Shown in pieces: positions 35,959-44,834 of a stretch of 64,000 nt of DNA. Source of the DNA: Collinsella aerofaciens (GTDB taxonomy: Bacteria > Actinomycetota > Coriobacteriia > Coriobacteriales > Coriobacteriaceae); the NCBI RefSeq assembly GCF_019131995.1, contig NZ_JAHONA010000005.1:49319-113318 (forward strand). Direction: 5' to 3'. Numbering within the stretch: position 1 is the first letter of the stretch; each line of letters opens with the position of its first letter. Under the pieces are notes generated by a model that was not told where the DNA came from, did not search any database, and saw only the letters and a list, made by a program, of their open reading frames with translations. The position numbers were made by a program, and so were the translations under genes.

Positions 35959-37398
35959 CTAGTTCTCCTCGGCCTCGGCGGCCTCCTCAGCGAGACGCTG
36001 GGCTGCGAGCTCAGGGGTCAGACCCTTGTACTCGGTCTCGCGGCCCTTAGCGCTGACGACGCGGACGACCTCGCCGATGAGCACGAGCACGATGAAGATA
36101 ACGATCATCGGGACCTTGTCGCCAATTTCAGCAGCGGAGAACGGGATCAGCGTGGCAACGATGGCAAGAACCAGCTCGATGCAGGGGATGGCCAGCATGA
36201 CCTTCATCATGGCGCCCTTAAACGGGAACGTGAAGATGCGCTCACGGTTGGGGTCGTTCTTACGAAGGTTGAGGAACGCCGGGAACATCGGGATGTAGGT
36301 CAACAGCAGGAAGACGACAGAGGTGCCAAAGAGCATCCAGAAGACACCGTTGGAGATGGCGTCGATGGGAACGAGCTGCAGGCACAGCACCAGGGAGGCA
36401 ACGACAGCGTTGACCAGGTTGGCGCCGTTGGGCATGTCGTCATCCGAGATCATCGAGGCGAAGACCTTGGGCATGTTGCCGTGCTCGGCAGCGTAGCGAG
36501 CAACGGAGTTAACGCCGAAGGACCAAGCGGCCATATTGGCGAACAGGGTGATCAGGAAGGCGATGCAGATGACCTTAAAGATCATGGAGTCGCCCACCAT
36601 GGTCTGGACTGCGACGATCATGCCGTAGTCGGGATCGATGGAGTCGGCCGGCACGGCGGCGCCGATGCCAAAGCCAGCGAACAGGTAGATCACGGCGATG
36701 GACAGGCCACCGACGATGATAGCCTTGGGGATATCGCGAGCGGGATCGGCCATGTCGTCGGTCATGGTGCAGATGACCTCGAAGCCCATGAAGTTAAAGA
36801 TGATGATCGACAGGTAGCCGAGAGCGTTGGTGTTGGTGAGCTCGGGCAGGAAGGTGGCAGCGGACATGTCGTTCGCAAAACCGTTCTCCATGGCATACCA
36901 AATGCCCAAAGCGCCAACGATAACGGCAACGGCGACCTTGATGATGGCGCCACCGTTAAGGACCCACTCGGAGTCGGCCGCCTTGGAGCGGCCCATGAGG
37001 TAGACGATCCACACAAAGGCAAGATCGATACCCATCTTGGCGATCAAGTTGAACTCGACGCCAAAGACCATGCCCAAAATGTCGGGGAACATGGTAGCCA
37101 GCGAGGCGATCCACAGCGGGTAGTTGACCCAGTAGTAGTACGAGATGCGGGCGCCCCATTTGTCGCCCAGGCCATCGCGTACCCAGTCGTAAATGCCGCC
37201 CTCGCCGTCATAGGTGGTACCGAGCTCGGCGACAACCATGCCGTAGGGAAGCAGGAAGGTCAGGATCAGGAAGATCCACCAGAAGAACTGCTGGTTGCCA
37301 ATGGCAGCAGCAGGAGCGGCGGCCTCGCAAACGAAGACGACGCAGATGATGGTCGAAATGACCGTCAAGAAGGAAAGCTTTTTCTTTCCGTCGCTCAT
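35959..37398 (-). CDS. aguD: Agmatine/putrescine antiporter (APC family)
   Basis: 479 aa, twelve membrane helices, with FVCEAAAPAAAIGNQQFFWW near the start and NFMGFEVICTM in helix 6. It lies between putrescine carbamoyltransferase and agmatine deiminase, the place of AguD in known clusters, where it exchanges agmatine for putrescine. It ends in a long acidic, alanine-rich tail (LAEEAAEAEEN). AAGGAG precedes the ATG. The paralogue at 32429 lacks this tail. Confidence 0.9.
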   Translation of the reverse strand: MSDGKKKLSFLTVISTIICVVFVCEAAAPAAAIGNQQFFWWIFLILTFLLPYGMVVAELGTTYDGEGGIYDWVRDGLGDKWGARISYYYWVNYPLWIASLATMFPDILGMVFGVEFNLIAKMGIDLAFVWIVYLMGRSKAADSEWVLNGGAIIKVAVAVIVGALGIWYAMENGFANDMSAATFLPELTNTNALGYLSIIIFNFMGFEVICTMTDDMADPARDIPKAIIVGGLSIAVIYLFAGFGIGAAVPADSIDPDYGMIVAVQTMVGDSMIFKVICIAFLITLFANMAAWSFGVNSVARYAAEHGNMPKVFASMISDDDMPNGANLVNAVVASLVLCLQLVPIDAISNGVFWMLFGTSVVFLLLTYIPMFPAFLNLRKNDPNRERIFTFPFKGAMMKVMLAIPCIELVLAIVATLIPFSAAEIGDKVPMIVIFIVLVLIGEVVRVVSAKGRETEYKGLTPELAAQRLAEEAAEAEEN

Positions 37399-37445
37399 GA
37401 TGAGCTCCTTCGCTCAGTCTTGGACAGATCCGAGGCCCTAAGGTA

Positions 37446-37486
37446 TTAAGGCAATTGCTTGGGCCTCGGTGAGCGGGCGACAGGAG
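37446..37486 (-). other. Hairpin between ptcA and aguD
   Basis: CCGAGGCCC (just right of 37430) pairs with GGGCCTCGG around a 22-nt loop in the 133-nt gap. It lacks a T-run and may act in processing or attenuation. Position is approximate. Confidence 0.45.
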
Positions 37487-37531
37487 ACGAGCATCCGCCG
37501 CCCGCAAACGTGCTTTTAGAAGCCTTGAGGC

Positions 37532-38605
37532 TTAGAGCTGCTCGAGAGCCTCGAGAGCGGCGTGGAGCTCAGCCTTGGCGGAGTACTCGACACCCTCGTC
37601 GTTGAGCGGGGTGCGCTTGCCCAGGGCGGCAAGGAGAGCACGGATGGAGTGCTTGCGGTTCTCGGCCTCGACCCAGCACAGGGAGCGCTCGGGATCGTCC
37701 ATGACTCCGTCGACGACCTCCTCGTTGCGGGTGGCCGGCAGGCAGTGCATGAACTTGGAGTTGGGGCCGGCAAAGTTCATCATGTCCATGGTGACCTGAT
37801 ACTTGGGATAGAACACGTCCATGTAGTTCTCGCCCGAGACCTCCTCGTCGTACAGGCCATACCACACGTCGGTGTAGATGAAGTCGGCGCCCTTGATGCA
37901 CTCGATGTCGTCGGAGATGACGACAGAGCCGCCGGAGACCTTGCAGTTCTCCTCGGCGATGGCCATCATCTGCTTGCCGAACTCGGCGCGCTCCTCGACG
38001 GTGCCAACGTGCAGGCCGCCGTCGGGGATCTGGTGGCCCTTAGGTCCAAACTGGACAAACTTCATGCCGACCTTGGAGGCGATGAACATGAGGGAGACGC
38101 AGACCTGGGTGGCGTCGCCGATGAAGGCCAGGGTGCAGTCCTCGATCTTCTTGCCCTCGGGGAGGTTCTCGAGCATGGTCATGAGGTCGCCCATCTCCTG
38201 CGTGGGATGGTTGAACTCGGACATGCCGTTGATGACGGGCACAGCGGAGCCCTCGGCGAGGCCGACGACGTCCTTGTGACGGTCAACGCGAGCCATCATG
38301 ATGTCGAGCAGCGAGCCCATAACGCGAGCGGTGTCGCCCAGGGACTCGTGACCGCCGAGCTGGATGGTGCCAGGGCCATAGAACTGAGCATGGCCGCCGA
38401 GGTCGGTCATAGCGGTCTCGAAGGAAAGACGAGTGCGGGTGGAGACCTGCTGGAAGATCATGCCAAGGCTCTTGTTGCGGAGCAGGTGCGGATAATAACC
38501 GTCAACCTTGATGGCCTTCTTCATTGCCAGACCAAGATCCTCGATAGCCAGGATCTGCTCTTTGGTGAAGTCGTTGGTGTCGATGAAATCCTTAGGCAGT
38601 GCCAT
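37532..38605 (-). CDS. ptcA: Putrescine carbamoyltransferase
   Basis: Transfers the carbamoyl group of N-carbamoylputrescine to phosphate, giving putrescine and carbamoyl phosphate. The 357 aa protein has the carbamoyl phosphate site [14 protein letters not shown] and HCLPATR of transcarbamylases, and [15 protein letters not shown] and YTDVWYGLY that match putrescine rather than ornithine enzymes. [16 protein letters not shown] agrees closely with the Enterococcus enzyme as I recall it. The ATG at 38605 follows AAAGGA. First gene of the agmatine operon and divergent from the AguR-like gene. Confidence 0.93.
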   Translation of the reverse strand: MALPKDFIDTNDFTKEQILAIEDLGLAMKKAIKVDGYYPHLLRNKSLGMIFQQVSTRTRLSFETAMTDLGGHAQFYGPGTIQLGGHESLGDTARVMGSLLDIMMARVDRHKDVVGLAEGSAVPVINGMSEFNHPTQEMGDLMTMLENLPEGKKIEDCTLAFIGDATQVCVSLMFIASKVGMKFVQFGPKGHQIPDGGLHVGTVEERAEFGKQMMAIAEENCKVSGGSVVISDDIECIKGADFIYTDVWYGLYDEEVSGENYMDVFYPKYQVTMDMMNFAGPNSKFMHCLPATRNEEVVDGVMDDPERSLCWVEAENRKHSIRALLAALGKRTPLNDEGVEYSAKAELHAALEALEQL

Positions 38606-38935
38606 GTCGATTTCCTTTCCGCCGGTCTTGCCGACTATTACTATGAGGCGCTCGAACATCACGCCTCGTGTTGACAAGACCATCATTCACCCGTATGCAA
38701 TTTTTACCTAGTTTATTCGGGATTAAAGACCGTTCATGGAGTTACACCCCCTCTAAACCAATATAAACCCGCAGGTCAAGAGTTTACAGGGGGTTTACCA
38801 TCTAGAACCGCGAACGGTATACGGCTATGCTGTATCTCGGCGCCTAATCCGCAATGAAACGAAGGGTTGAGACGTCTATATCCCACAAGGTATACAGAGC
38901 TCGGCCATAGAATAAATGAGATGGGACGGTGACAG
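38606..38935. promoter_or_regulatory. Divergent promoter region, ptcA / aguR-like
   Basis: 330 bases, AT-richer than the genes. TTACACCCCCTCTAAACC and ACAGGGGGTTTACC (about 38733-38802) form an interrupted inverted repeat that could be a regulator site. No gene seen. Confidence 0.5.
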
Positions 38936-39901
38936 ATGAACACCCTGATGTTCTTCTATACCCTAGCGATACTCGTGATCTGTATTGTGACGGCGGTGCT
39001 CTCGCTTGCCGCCTATGCCTCGTCTCGTCGACGCTTCTTTATCTATGGCAGCGGCGTATTTATCTGCTATGCCATCGAGATGACCGAGATTTTCTTTTTT
39101 GAATACACGCTGCAAAACCAGAGTTTTCCAGCCAGCGACTATTACTCAATTACCATGCCTGTGTTGCGGACCTTTGTGGCGACCGCTTCGCAGGCTTTTA
39201 TTTGGCTCATTGCCATGGATTTGCTCGACAAGCATTCAAAAAAGCAGTTTGTCATTCCCGTCGCAACGTTCTTGCTGAGCGAGCTGCTGATTATCGTCGC
39301 TGTCCCCTACGGCCCCATTCATCAATGGCTCTACTACACGATGCGTCAGGTATTCCTTGTTTTCGTGGGGCTATATATCTTTTGGACGGCACGCAAGAGC
39401 ACGCAAGTCGAGCTGAAGGCACGCGTTAACAACCAACGAAAGCACCTGATTATCGGCGCTATTCTGGTCGGTTGCATCGTTGCCGAGGATTTCTACAACA
39501 TTCTGATTGTCCCCATGAGTCTGGCGCCCTCTTGGCTGCAACTATATCTGTCCGAGCGCAACTTTAGCGAAAACGTCTTTGCCTGCTACTTTGCGATTCT
39601 GCTGATCATCTACTCCTACCACGTGCTTTCAATCCGCATGCAGGAGGCGCCCGAGGAAAAGAACGTCAGCGATCTTGATCGACACATCGAAGAGCAGATG
39701 CCCTTCTATCGCAACGCCTACAAGCTCTCCAACCGTGAGACCGAAGTTATGCGTCTGGTCGTACTGGGCAAATCGAACCAAGAGATCGCTGACGAGCTAT
39801 TCCTTGCCGTGGGCACCGTCAAGACCCACATCCACAACATCCTGGTCAAAACCGAACAGCAAAACCGCACGACGCTCATCCTCCACTTTTGGAAGCGATA
39901 A
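38936..39901 (+). CDS. aguR: AguR-like membrane-bound LuxR regulator
   Basis: 321 aa with seven membrane helices over the first 235 residues and a C-terminal LuxR helix-turn-helix (KLSNRETEVMRLVVLGKSNQ, ELFLAVGTVKTHIHNILVKT). The gene is divergent from ptcA, as aguR is from the agmatine operon in Lactococcus, where the protein senses agmatine in the membrane and activates the operon. The same role is inferred here from position and architecture. A paralogue is at 31081-32073. Confidence 0.85.
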   Translation: MNTLMFFYTLAILVICIVTAVLSLAAYASSRRRFFIYGSGVFICYAIEMTEIFFFEYTLQNQSFPASDYYSITMPVLRTFVATASQAFIWLIAMDLLDKHSKKQFVIPVATFLLSELLIIVAVPYGPIHQWLYYTMRQVFLVFVGLYIFWTARKSTQVELKARVNNQRKHLIIGAILVGCIVAEDFYNILIVPMSLAPSWLQLYLSERNFSENVFACYFAILLIIYSYHVLSIRMQEAPEEKNVSDLDRHIEEQMPFYRNAYKLSNRETEVMRLVVLGKSNQEIADELFLAVGTVKTHIHNILVKTEQQNRTTLILHFWKR

Positions 39902-39914
39902 CCTGCCAAAAAGG

Positions 39915-40196
39915 GACAGGTTTATTTTGGCAGGTTTTATCTGGGCAAACGCCAAAAACCGCCGCGAGGGAGCTACTTTCCCTCGCGGCGGTTTTCTAGC
40001 AGTAAAACCAAGTGAGTAGGCTTTTGGCGGGATGCCGAGCACACCTCAAAACGCCACAGCCCTGACCTGCGATTTTATTGAGCACTTGCCGCGATGTGCT
40101 CGGCAGGTTCAAAAAAGTCTACTCACTTGTATCTGAGACGCACCAGATTGGCAAAAACCGCCGCGAAAGGGCCCCTGGTCCCTTCGCGGCGGTCAT
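39915..40196. repeat. Composite terminator repeat, copy B, between convergent genes
   Basis: Same order as copy A at 25979: hairpin CCGCCGCGAGGGA/TCCCTCGCGGCGG followed by TTTT for the plus-strand aguR-like gene; a core enclosed by CAAGTGAGTAG/CTACTCACTTG with inner stem GCCGAGCAC/GTGCTCGGC; and hairpin ACCGCCGCGAA/TTCGCGGCGGT whose minus-strand end is TTTTT, for the convergent ABC permease. Both copies lie between convergent genes. Confidence 0.82.
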
Positions 40197-40230
40197 ACGC
40201 CTCTAATTTTGCGACGGTTTTGCCCGCTTG

Positions 40231-42432
40231 TTACTCGCTGTAGCGGGTGGCTATGGCGGCTTGTACCATGCCGGTGCTCATGAGGTAGGTCACCAGGAAG
40301 TAGCCGCCGTAGGCTGCCAGGAAGATTGCACAGGTGAGGCCCACGGTGCCGCCGATGCTCATATTTCCGAATATGCTCACCATCTCGATGATCACCTTAA
40401 GTGCCACAAAGGAGTGCGCCAGGCCCACTGACAGCGGGAACAGGAAGAATACCGCTTGCTGCGCCATCACCGAATGGCGGATCTGGCGGTCGTCGCAGCC
40501 GATCTGTGCCAGCACACGATAGCTGCGGCTGCCGTCGGCCACGTTGGAGAGTTGCTGGATCGACAGAATCGCCGCGCATGCAACGACCAATACAAAGCCG
40601 ATGTAGATGGCTAGGTAGCTAATAAGACCGTTCATTTGCGCTGCTTGCGTGTACATCTCGGAGCGTGTGATGAAGATTCCCCACGACCCCGGCTCCTTGC
40701 CGTCAACGAGCAGATTGTCGAGCACAGTGTTTTTAATGCTCTCGTCTGCCTCAGTCGTATCCATCCCCTGTTTGTAATTAACGAGCAGGCTACTGGAATA
40801 TGGCTGCAGATTAAGTTGGGACAACAGCTCGTCGGCAACGACGACGGTACCCGGATTACTGCCCATCGCCGAGTTGGCGATGGCCGCCGTGTCCTTGTCC
40901 GACTTATCGGTTGCGGGCTTGAGCTCATGCCCGCCCAAGGTGAGGGTGTGGCCGCCGGCCATGTACTTGGTGTACAGGTCGCCCAGCTCACCGCCCATAT
41001 CACACGTAAGCAGGTACTGGTCGCGGCCAATGCTCACCGGCTCCTCGCCCATCATCTGGCGCAGTTTGTTGTACTGGCTCGCCGGCGTCACAAACAGACC
41101 CATCGTATCGGCATTGCTACCCCCGAGCGCCTTGGGGAGCTTTTCGCCCATGGTCTTGCACATCTCACCCGCAGACACCGAAGGATTCGAACCGCCAAAC
41201 GGGTAACTCAGATACGAATCGATCTGAACATGCTCACCGGCAACATCGGCGATATTGACCTTCTTGCCGGTCTCGTCGTTGTTGTCCGCCGACTTGCCCT
41301 TGCCGTGCCATGCGGAGTACAAATCGACCGTTGTATCGGCTAGCACCATGCGGTCGGCTTCAGACGGATTGACATATTCTTTGTAGTAGTCGAGCGTATC
41401 GGGCGTGTAATAGACATACGTCTGAGACACGTCAACAGGGTTATAGCGCTCCAGGTTTTCGTTCATCACATTGGCAATCGACATACCGCACGTCACCGAG
41501 GTGATGGCCAAAAACAGGAGCATCGCGATGACGCCCATCGAAAAGCACACCGTGTTGACCTTGGCCGCAAGCTGGCGCACGGTAAACATGTTGAGGCCGC
41601 GCCAATACACGCCGCGCAGGCTCTGCAGCAGCTTGATGAGCATGCCCGAGAGTCCCCAGAACAGGGCAAAGGTGCCCACGGTAACCATAGCGGTCGTAAT
41701 ACCAAACTGGTTCATGGCCTCTTGCAGCTTGCTGTCCGTCGCGGTTAGCGGGAACCCATCACGTAGCAGACGGTAATAGGCCACGCCCACAAGCACCGCA
41801 CCCACGGCAAAGATGGCAATCGCGATCCAGGGGTTGCGTGTCTTGATGCTCTCGTTGCGACGCTCGGCACCCATAAGCTCGATGAGTTTGGTACGACGCA
41901 CGGCGCGGAGGTTCAGCAGTAGCGTGAGCACAAACATTACGAGCATGCAGGCAAGGGTCAGATTGAACGCATGCATCGAGAAAAAGAAGTGGAAATTGGC
42001 GATCTGTGTCTTAAAGAGCGAGGCCGTAAAGAACGTCATGAGCTGGGAGAGTCCCACACCCAGCACAATGCCGGCGACAAAGGCCACCACCGAGACAATC
42101 ACCGTCTCGAGCGCCATGATAGTGGCGACGCGCCCGCGCCCCATGCCGAGCACCTGGTACAGGCTAAACTCCTTCTTGCGGCGTTTCATGATGAAGTTAT
42201 TGGCATACACCATTAAAAAGGCCATGACACCGGCCAAAAAGTACGTCAGGTCGCCGAGCATGCTGCCCATAACCTGCGCCAAGCCCTCTTCATCGATTCC
42301 GGCGATGTCGACCTGCATCGAGATGGTGTTAAAAGCATAGAAGACCGTGACGCCCAGGGTGAGCGTCAAAAGGTAGACGAGGTAGTCGCGGCCGGCGCGG
42401 CGGACGTTGCCCCAAGCGAGTTTACAGAGCAT
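40231..42432 (-). CDS. ABC transporter permease, BceB/FtsX type
   Basis: 733 aa, ten membrane helices in the pattern of peptide-resistance permeases: FtsX domains near the N- and C-termini and a large extracytoplasmic domain (about 330-560) between helices 8 and 9. MKRRKKEFSLYQVLGMGRGR is the typical FtsX-associated cytoplasmic loop. The start overlaps the ATPase gene by 11 nt. BceAB systems expel or detoxify cell-wall-active peptides and usually have a two-component system beside them; none is seen here. Confidence 0.87.
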   Translation of the reverse strand: MLCKLAWGNVRRAGRDYLVYLLTLTLGVTVFYAFNTISMQVDIAGIDEEGLAQVMGSMLGDLTYFLAGVMAFLMVYANNFIMKRRKKEFSLYQVLGMGRGRVATIMALETVIVSVVAFVAGIVLGVGLSQLMTFFTASLFKTQIANFHFFFSMHAFNLTLACMLVMFVLTLLLNLRAVRRTKLIELMGAERRNESIKTRNPWIAIAIFAVGAVLVGVAYYRLLRDGFPLTATDSKLQEAMNQFGITTAMVTVGTFALFWGLSGMLIKLLQSLRGVYWRGLNMFTVRQLAAKVNTVCFSMGVIAMLLFLAITSVTCGMSIANVMNENLERYNPVDVSQTYVYYTPDTLDYYKEYVNPSEADRMVLADTTVDLYSAWHGKGKSADNNDETGKKVNIADVAGEHVQIDSYLSYPFGGSNPSVSAGEMCKTMGEKLPKALGGSNADTMGLFVTPASQYNKLRQMMGEEPVSIGRDQYLLTCDMGGELGDLYTKYMAGGHTLTLGGHELKPATDKSDKDTAAIANSAMGSNPGTVVVADELLSQLNLQPYSSSLLVNYKQGMDTTEADESIKNTVLDNLLVDGKEPGSWGIFITRSEMYTQAAQMNGLISYLAIYIGFVLVVACAAILSIQQLSNVADGSRSYRVLAQIGCDDRQIRHSVMAQQAVFFLFPLSVGLAHSFVALKVIIEMVSIFGNMSIGGTVGLTCAIFLAAYGGYFLVTYLMSTGMVQAAIATRYSE

Positions 42433-43207
42433 CGGAGCCCTCACCGCCCATCATGGCAACGACCTCCATAATGCGGTCGAAGAACTCTCGGCGGTCGGTG
42501 TCGCCGCGGCGCAGCTCGGTGAAGATCTTGCCGTCGCGAATGAACAGCACACGGCTCGTGTAGCTGGCGGCAAAGCTGTCGTGCGTGACCATGAGCACGG
42601 TGGCGCGTAGGCGGCGGTTAAGGGCCTCCAGGCTCTCGAGCAGCAGGCGAGCGCTCTTGGAATCGAGGGCGCCGGTGGGCTCGTCGGCCATGATCATGGT
42701 GGGGTCGGTGACGAGCGCGCGGGCCGCGGCAACGCGCTGCTGCTGACCGCCGGACATCTGGTAGGGATACTTGTCGAGCACCTGACTGATGGACAGGCGC
42801 GCTGCCACATCCTGCACGCGGGTCGAGATCTCTGCCGAGTTTGTGCGGGCGATGGTGAGCGGCAGGGCGATGTTCTCGCGTGCCGTGAGCGTATCGAGCA
42901 GGTTGGAGTCCTGGAAGATAAAGCCGAGCTCCTCGCGGCGGAACTGCGAAAGCTTAGCCTGCTTCATGCGTGTTACGTCCTGGCCGTTGATGCGGATGGT
43001 GCCGCTCGTGGCGCTATCGATGGTCGACACGCAGTTGAGCAACGTCGACTTGCCCGAGCCCGAAGCGCCCATGATGCCCACGAATTCGCCGCGATTGACG
43101 GTAAAGTTAACGTCGTTGAGCGCGCGGGTCACGTTGCCCAGCGCGCCGTATACCTTTTCGAGATGCGCGACCTCCAGTACCGGGGTCGCTGCTTGCATGG
43201 TTTGCAT
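42422..43207 (-). CDS. ABC transporter ATPase, BceA/LolD type
   Basis: 261 aa. Walker A GASGSGKST (about 48-56), Q-loop GFIFQDSNLLDTLT, signature MSGGQQQR, Walker B MIMADEPTGALDSK, switch MVTHDS. These match the MacB/BceA subfamily. The C-terminal tail (RREFFDRIMEVVAMMGG) is also typical. The ATG at 43207 has AAAGGA 6 nt upstream. It partners with the permease encoded directly downstream. Confidence 0.92.
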   Translation of the reverse strand: MQTMQAATPVLEVAHLEKVYGALGNVTRALNDVNFTVNRGEFVGIMGASGSGKSTLLNCVSTIDSATSGTIRINGQDVTRMKQAKLSQFRREELGFIFQDSNLLDTLTARENIALPLTIARTNSAEISTRVQDVAARLSISQVLDKYPYQMSGGQQQRVAAARALVTDPTMIMADEPTGALDSKSARLLLESLEALNRRLRATVLMVTHDSFAASYTSRVLFIRDGKIFTELRRGDTDRREFFDRIMEVVAMMGGEGSDAL

Positions 43208-43355
43208 ACCGAGTCCTTTCTTGCGATTAGTCTACGGCATCTATAGTCGCAAGAAGACGAGTCGGCTACCATCGATATGGCTTACGCTTGCCTTACCGTT
43301 GTGTAAGGTACGCGTAGCTACCCTGCCACTTGTTGATGTTGAGGGAGGACTCCTG

Positions 43356-44345
43356 TTGAAGACTGTTCATGTTGCCGCTGGGATCATTCGCAAGGAAGGA
43401 TCTGACGAGCTGCTTGCCGTGCAGCGCGGCTATGGCGACATGCTGGGACTTTGGGAGTTCCCCGGTGGCAAGCTCATGCGCGGCGAGACGCCCGAGGACG
43501 CCGTACGCCGCGAGCTCATGGAAGAGCTGCAGGTAAAAGTCACCAACCTGCGCGATTTCTATACCGTTGAGTATGACTACCCCGATTTCCATCTCTCCAT
43601 GGAGTGCTACTACTGCTCGCTCGCCGATGAATCCGATGAACCCCAGAAGCACGACCGCCAGCTCGATATCCGCTGGATTCCGCGCGCCTCGCTTGCCACC
43701 GTTGAGTGGATGCCCGCCGACAAAGGGCTTATCGATGCTCTGATTGAGTTGAGGGAAGATCGGCTTGAGGCCAACGGCACTGCCAACTACGCCGACGCCA
43801 CCGCGACCGACGAGCCCTCCACCAAGCCCAAGCGCGCACCTAAGCGCCGCAGCAAGAAGCGTCCCAAGCCCGGCCTGCTCGACGGCATCGATACCTCGGA
43901 CCTTTCCGCCGACGAGCGTGAGCTCGTACGCCGTCGTGCCGCCATCAAAAAGTCCATGAAGGGCAACAAGCGCGCCAACACCAAGCCCGAGCTGCTCGTT
44001 CGCCAGCGCCTGCGGGCAGCGGGCCTCACGGGCTATCGCTTGGAATGGAAGGTTCCCGGCAAGCCCGACATCGCCTTTCCTGGGCGCAAGATTGCCATCT
44101 TCGTCAACGGCTGCTTTTGGCACCGCTGCCCCAAGTGCAACCCTAGCCAGCCCAAGCGCAACGTTGAGTTTTGGGAGGCAAAGTTCCGTCGCAACGTCGA
44201 GCGCGACCGCGCTGCCGTGGCAGCACTCACTCAAATGGGCTGGACACCCATAACCATCTGGGAATGCGAACTCAAAAAGGACCGCATCGACGCCACCATG
44301 GAAAAGGTCATCGAACAGGTGCGGGCCGCAGAGCCGCAGCGCTAG
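43356..44345 (+). CDS. NUDIX hydrolase fused to a Vsr-like endonuclease
   Basis: 329 aa with two domains. Residues 1-135 are a NUDIX hydrolase of the MutT type: box GGKLMRGETPEDAVRRELME at 37-56, with the REL-EE core. A basic linker (KPKRAPKRRSKKRPKPG, about 157-173) follows. Residues 200-312 match very-short-patch-repair endonucleases: RANTKPELLVRQRL, PGKPDIAF with catalytic D238, FVNGCFWHRCPKC with H256 and cysteine ligands, and GWTPITIWECEL with C304. The TTG start at 43356 is chosen because GGGAGGA lies 6 nt upstream. No cytosine methyltransferase gene is near. Confidence 0.85.
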   Translation: MKTVHVAAGIIRKEGSDELLAVQRGYGDMLGLWEFPGGKLMRGETPEDAVRRELMEELQVKVTNLRDFYTVEYDYPDFHLSMECYYCSLADESDEPQKHDRQLDIRWIPRASLATVEWMPADKGLIDALIELREDRLEANGTANYADATATDEPSTKPKRAPKRRSKKRPKPGLLDGIDTSDLSADERELVRRRAAIKKSMKGNKRANTKPELLVRQRLRAAGLTGYRLEWKVPGKPDIAFPGRKIAIFVNGCFWHRCPKCNPSQPKRNVEFWEAKFRRNVERDRAAVAALTQMGWTPITIWECELKKDRIDATMEKVIEQVRAAEPQR

Positions 44346-44462
44346 GAACGAGCCGTCCACACGCCCCACACAGGCGAACCACACCCGCGCCACAAACCTT
44401 AGAAAGCCCTTAAGCTCAAAACCTTTCAAGAGTGTTACTCGATAGCCTTGAGCTGCGGTTTC

Positions 44463-44597
44463 ATGGTTACATCAAACCTGATTAAGCCTTTCTTTAGCGC
44501 TTCTTTGCAACAGCCGCGGCATAATACTGCCAACGCACGGGACCTAGCAGCAAACCCCGTGCGCAACCTTTTGGTGGACATCGAGGAGGCCGCATAA
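44463..44597 (+). CDS. Possible small protein, 44 aa
   Basis: Frame starting MVTSNLIKPFFSASLQQPRH and ending NLLVDIEEAA. The ribosome site is weak (GAGCTGCGG). It ends 2 nt before the next small frame, whose AGGAGG lies inside this one. No similarity recognised. Confidence 0.25.
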   Translation: MVTSNLIKPFFSASLQQPRHNTANARDLAANPVRNLLVDIEEAA

Positions 44598-44599
44598 GC

Positions 44600-44809
44600 A
44601 TGCATTCTTCCAATGACGCAACACAGCAGCCATCCCTAAAATATGCAAACCTTTTCTCCCTCCCCCCGACACAGAGAAACAGTCTCCTCGACTCCCCCGC
44701 CACAAAAGCCAAACGCTCAACAAACCAGAGCCACAACTTGCGAGCATCGTTCGAAAAGCTCCAAGCATCTCTAGACAAGGCGTTCCCCGAACAGGCAAGA
44801 GCAATCTAA
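44600..44809 (+). CDS. Possible small protein, 69 aa
   Basis: Starts MHSSNDATQQPSLKYANLFS with AGGAGG 10 nt upstream. Basic and Ser/Gln-rich, with no membrane segment. Base composition is less GC-rich than neighbouring genes. Coupling with the 44-codon frame before it is possible. Function unknown. Confidence 0.3.
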   Translation: MHSSNDATQQPSLKYANLFSLPPTQRNSLLDSPATKAKRSTNQSHNLRASFEKLQASLDKAFPEQARAI

Positions 44810-44834
44810 GCCCATCGCGCTTTATACTGATGCC

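Noticed and set aside
37532-38605. Ornithine carbamoyltransferase
   Set aside because: The sequence blocks YTDVWYGLY and [11 protein letters not shown] and the agmatine gene context indicate putrescine carbamoyltransferase.
42789-43355. N-terminal extension of the NUDIX-Vsr protein
   Set aside because: The upstream part of this frame lies antisense to the ABC ATPase gene, and a TTG with a strong ribosome site marks the real start.
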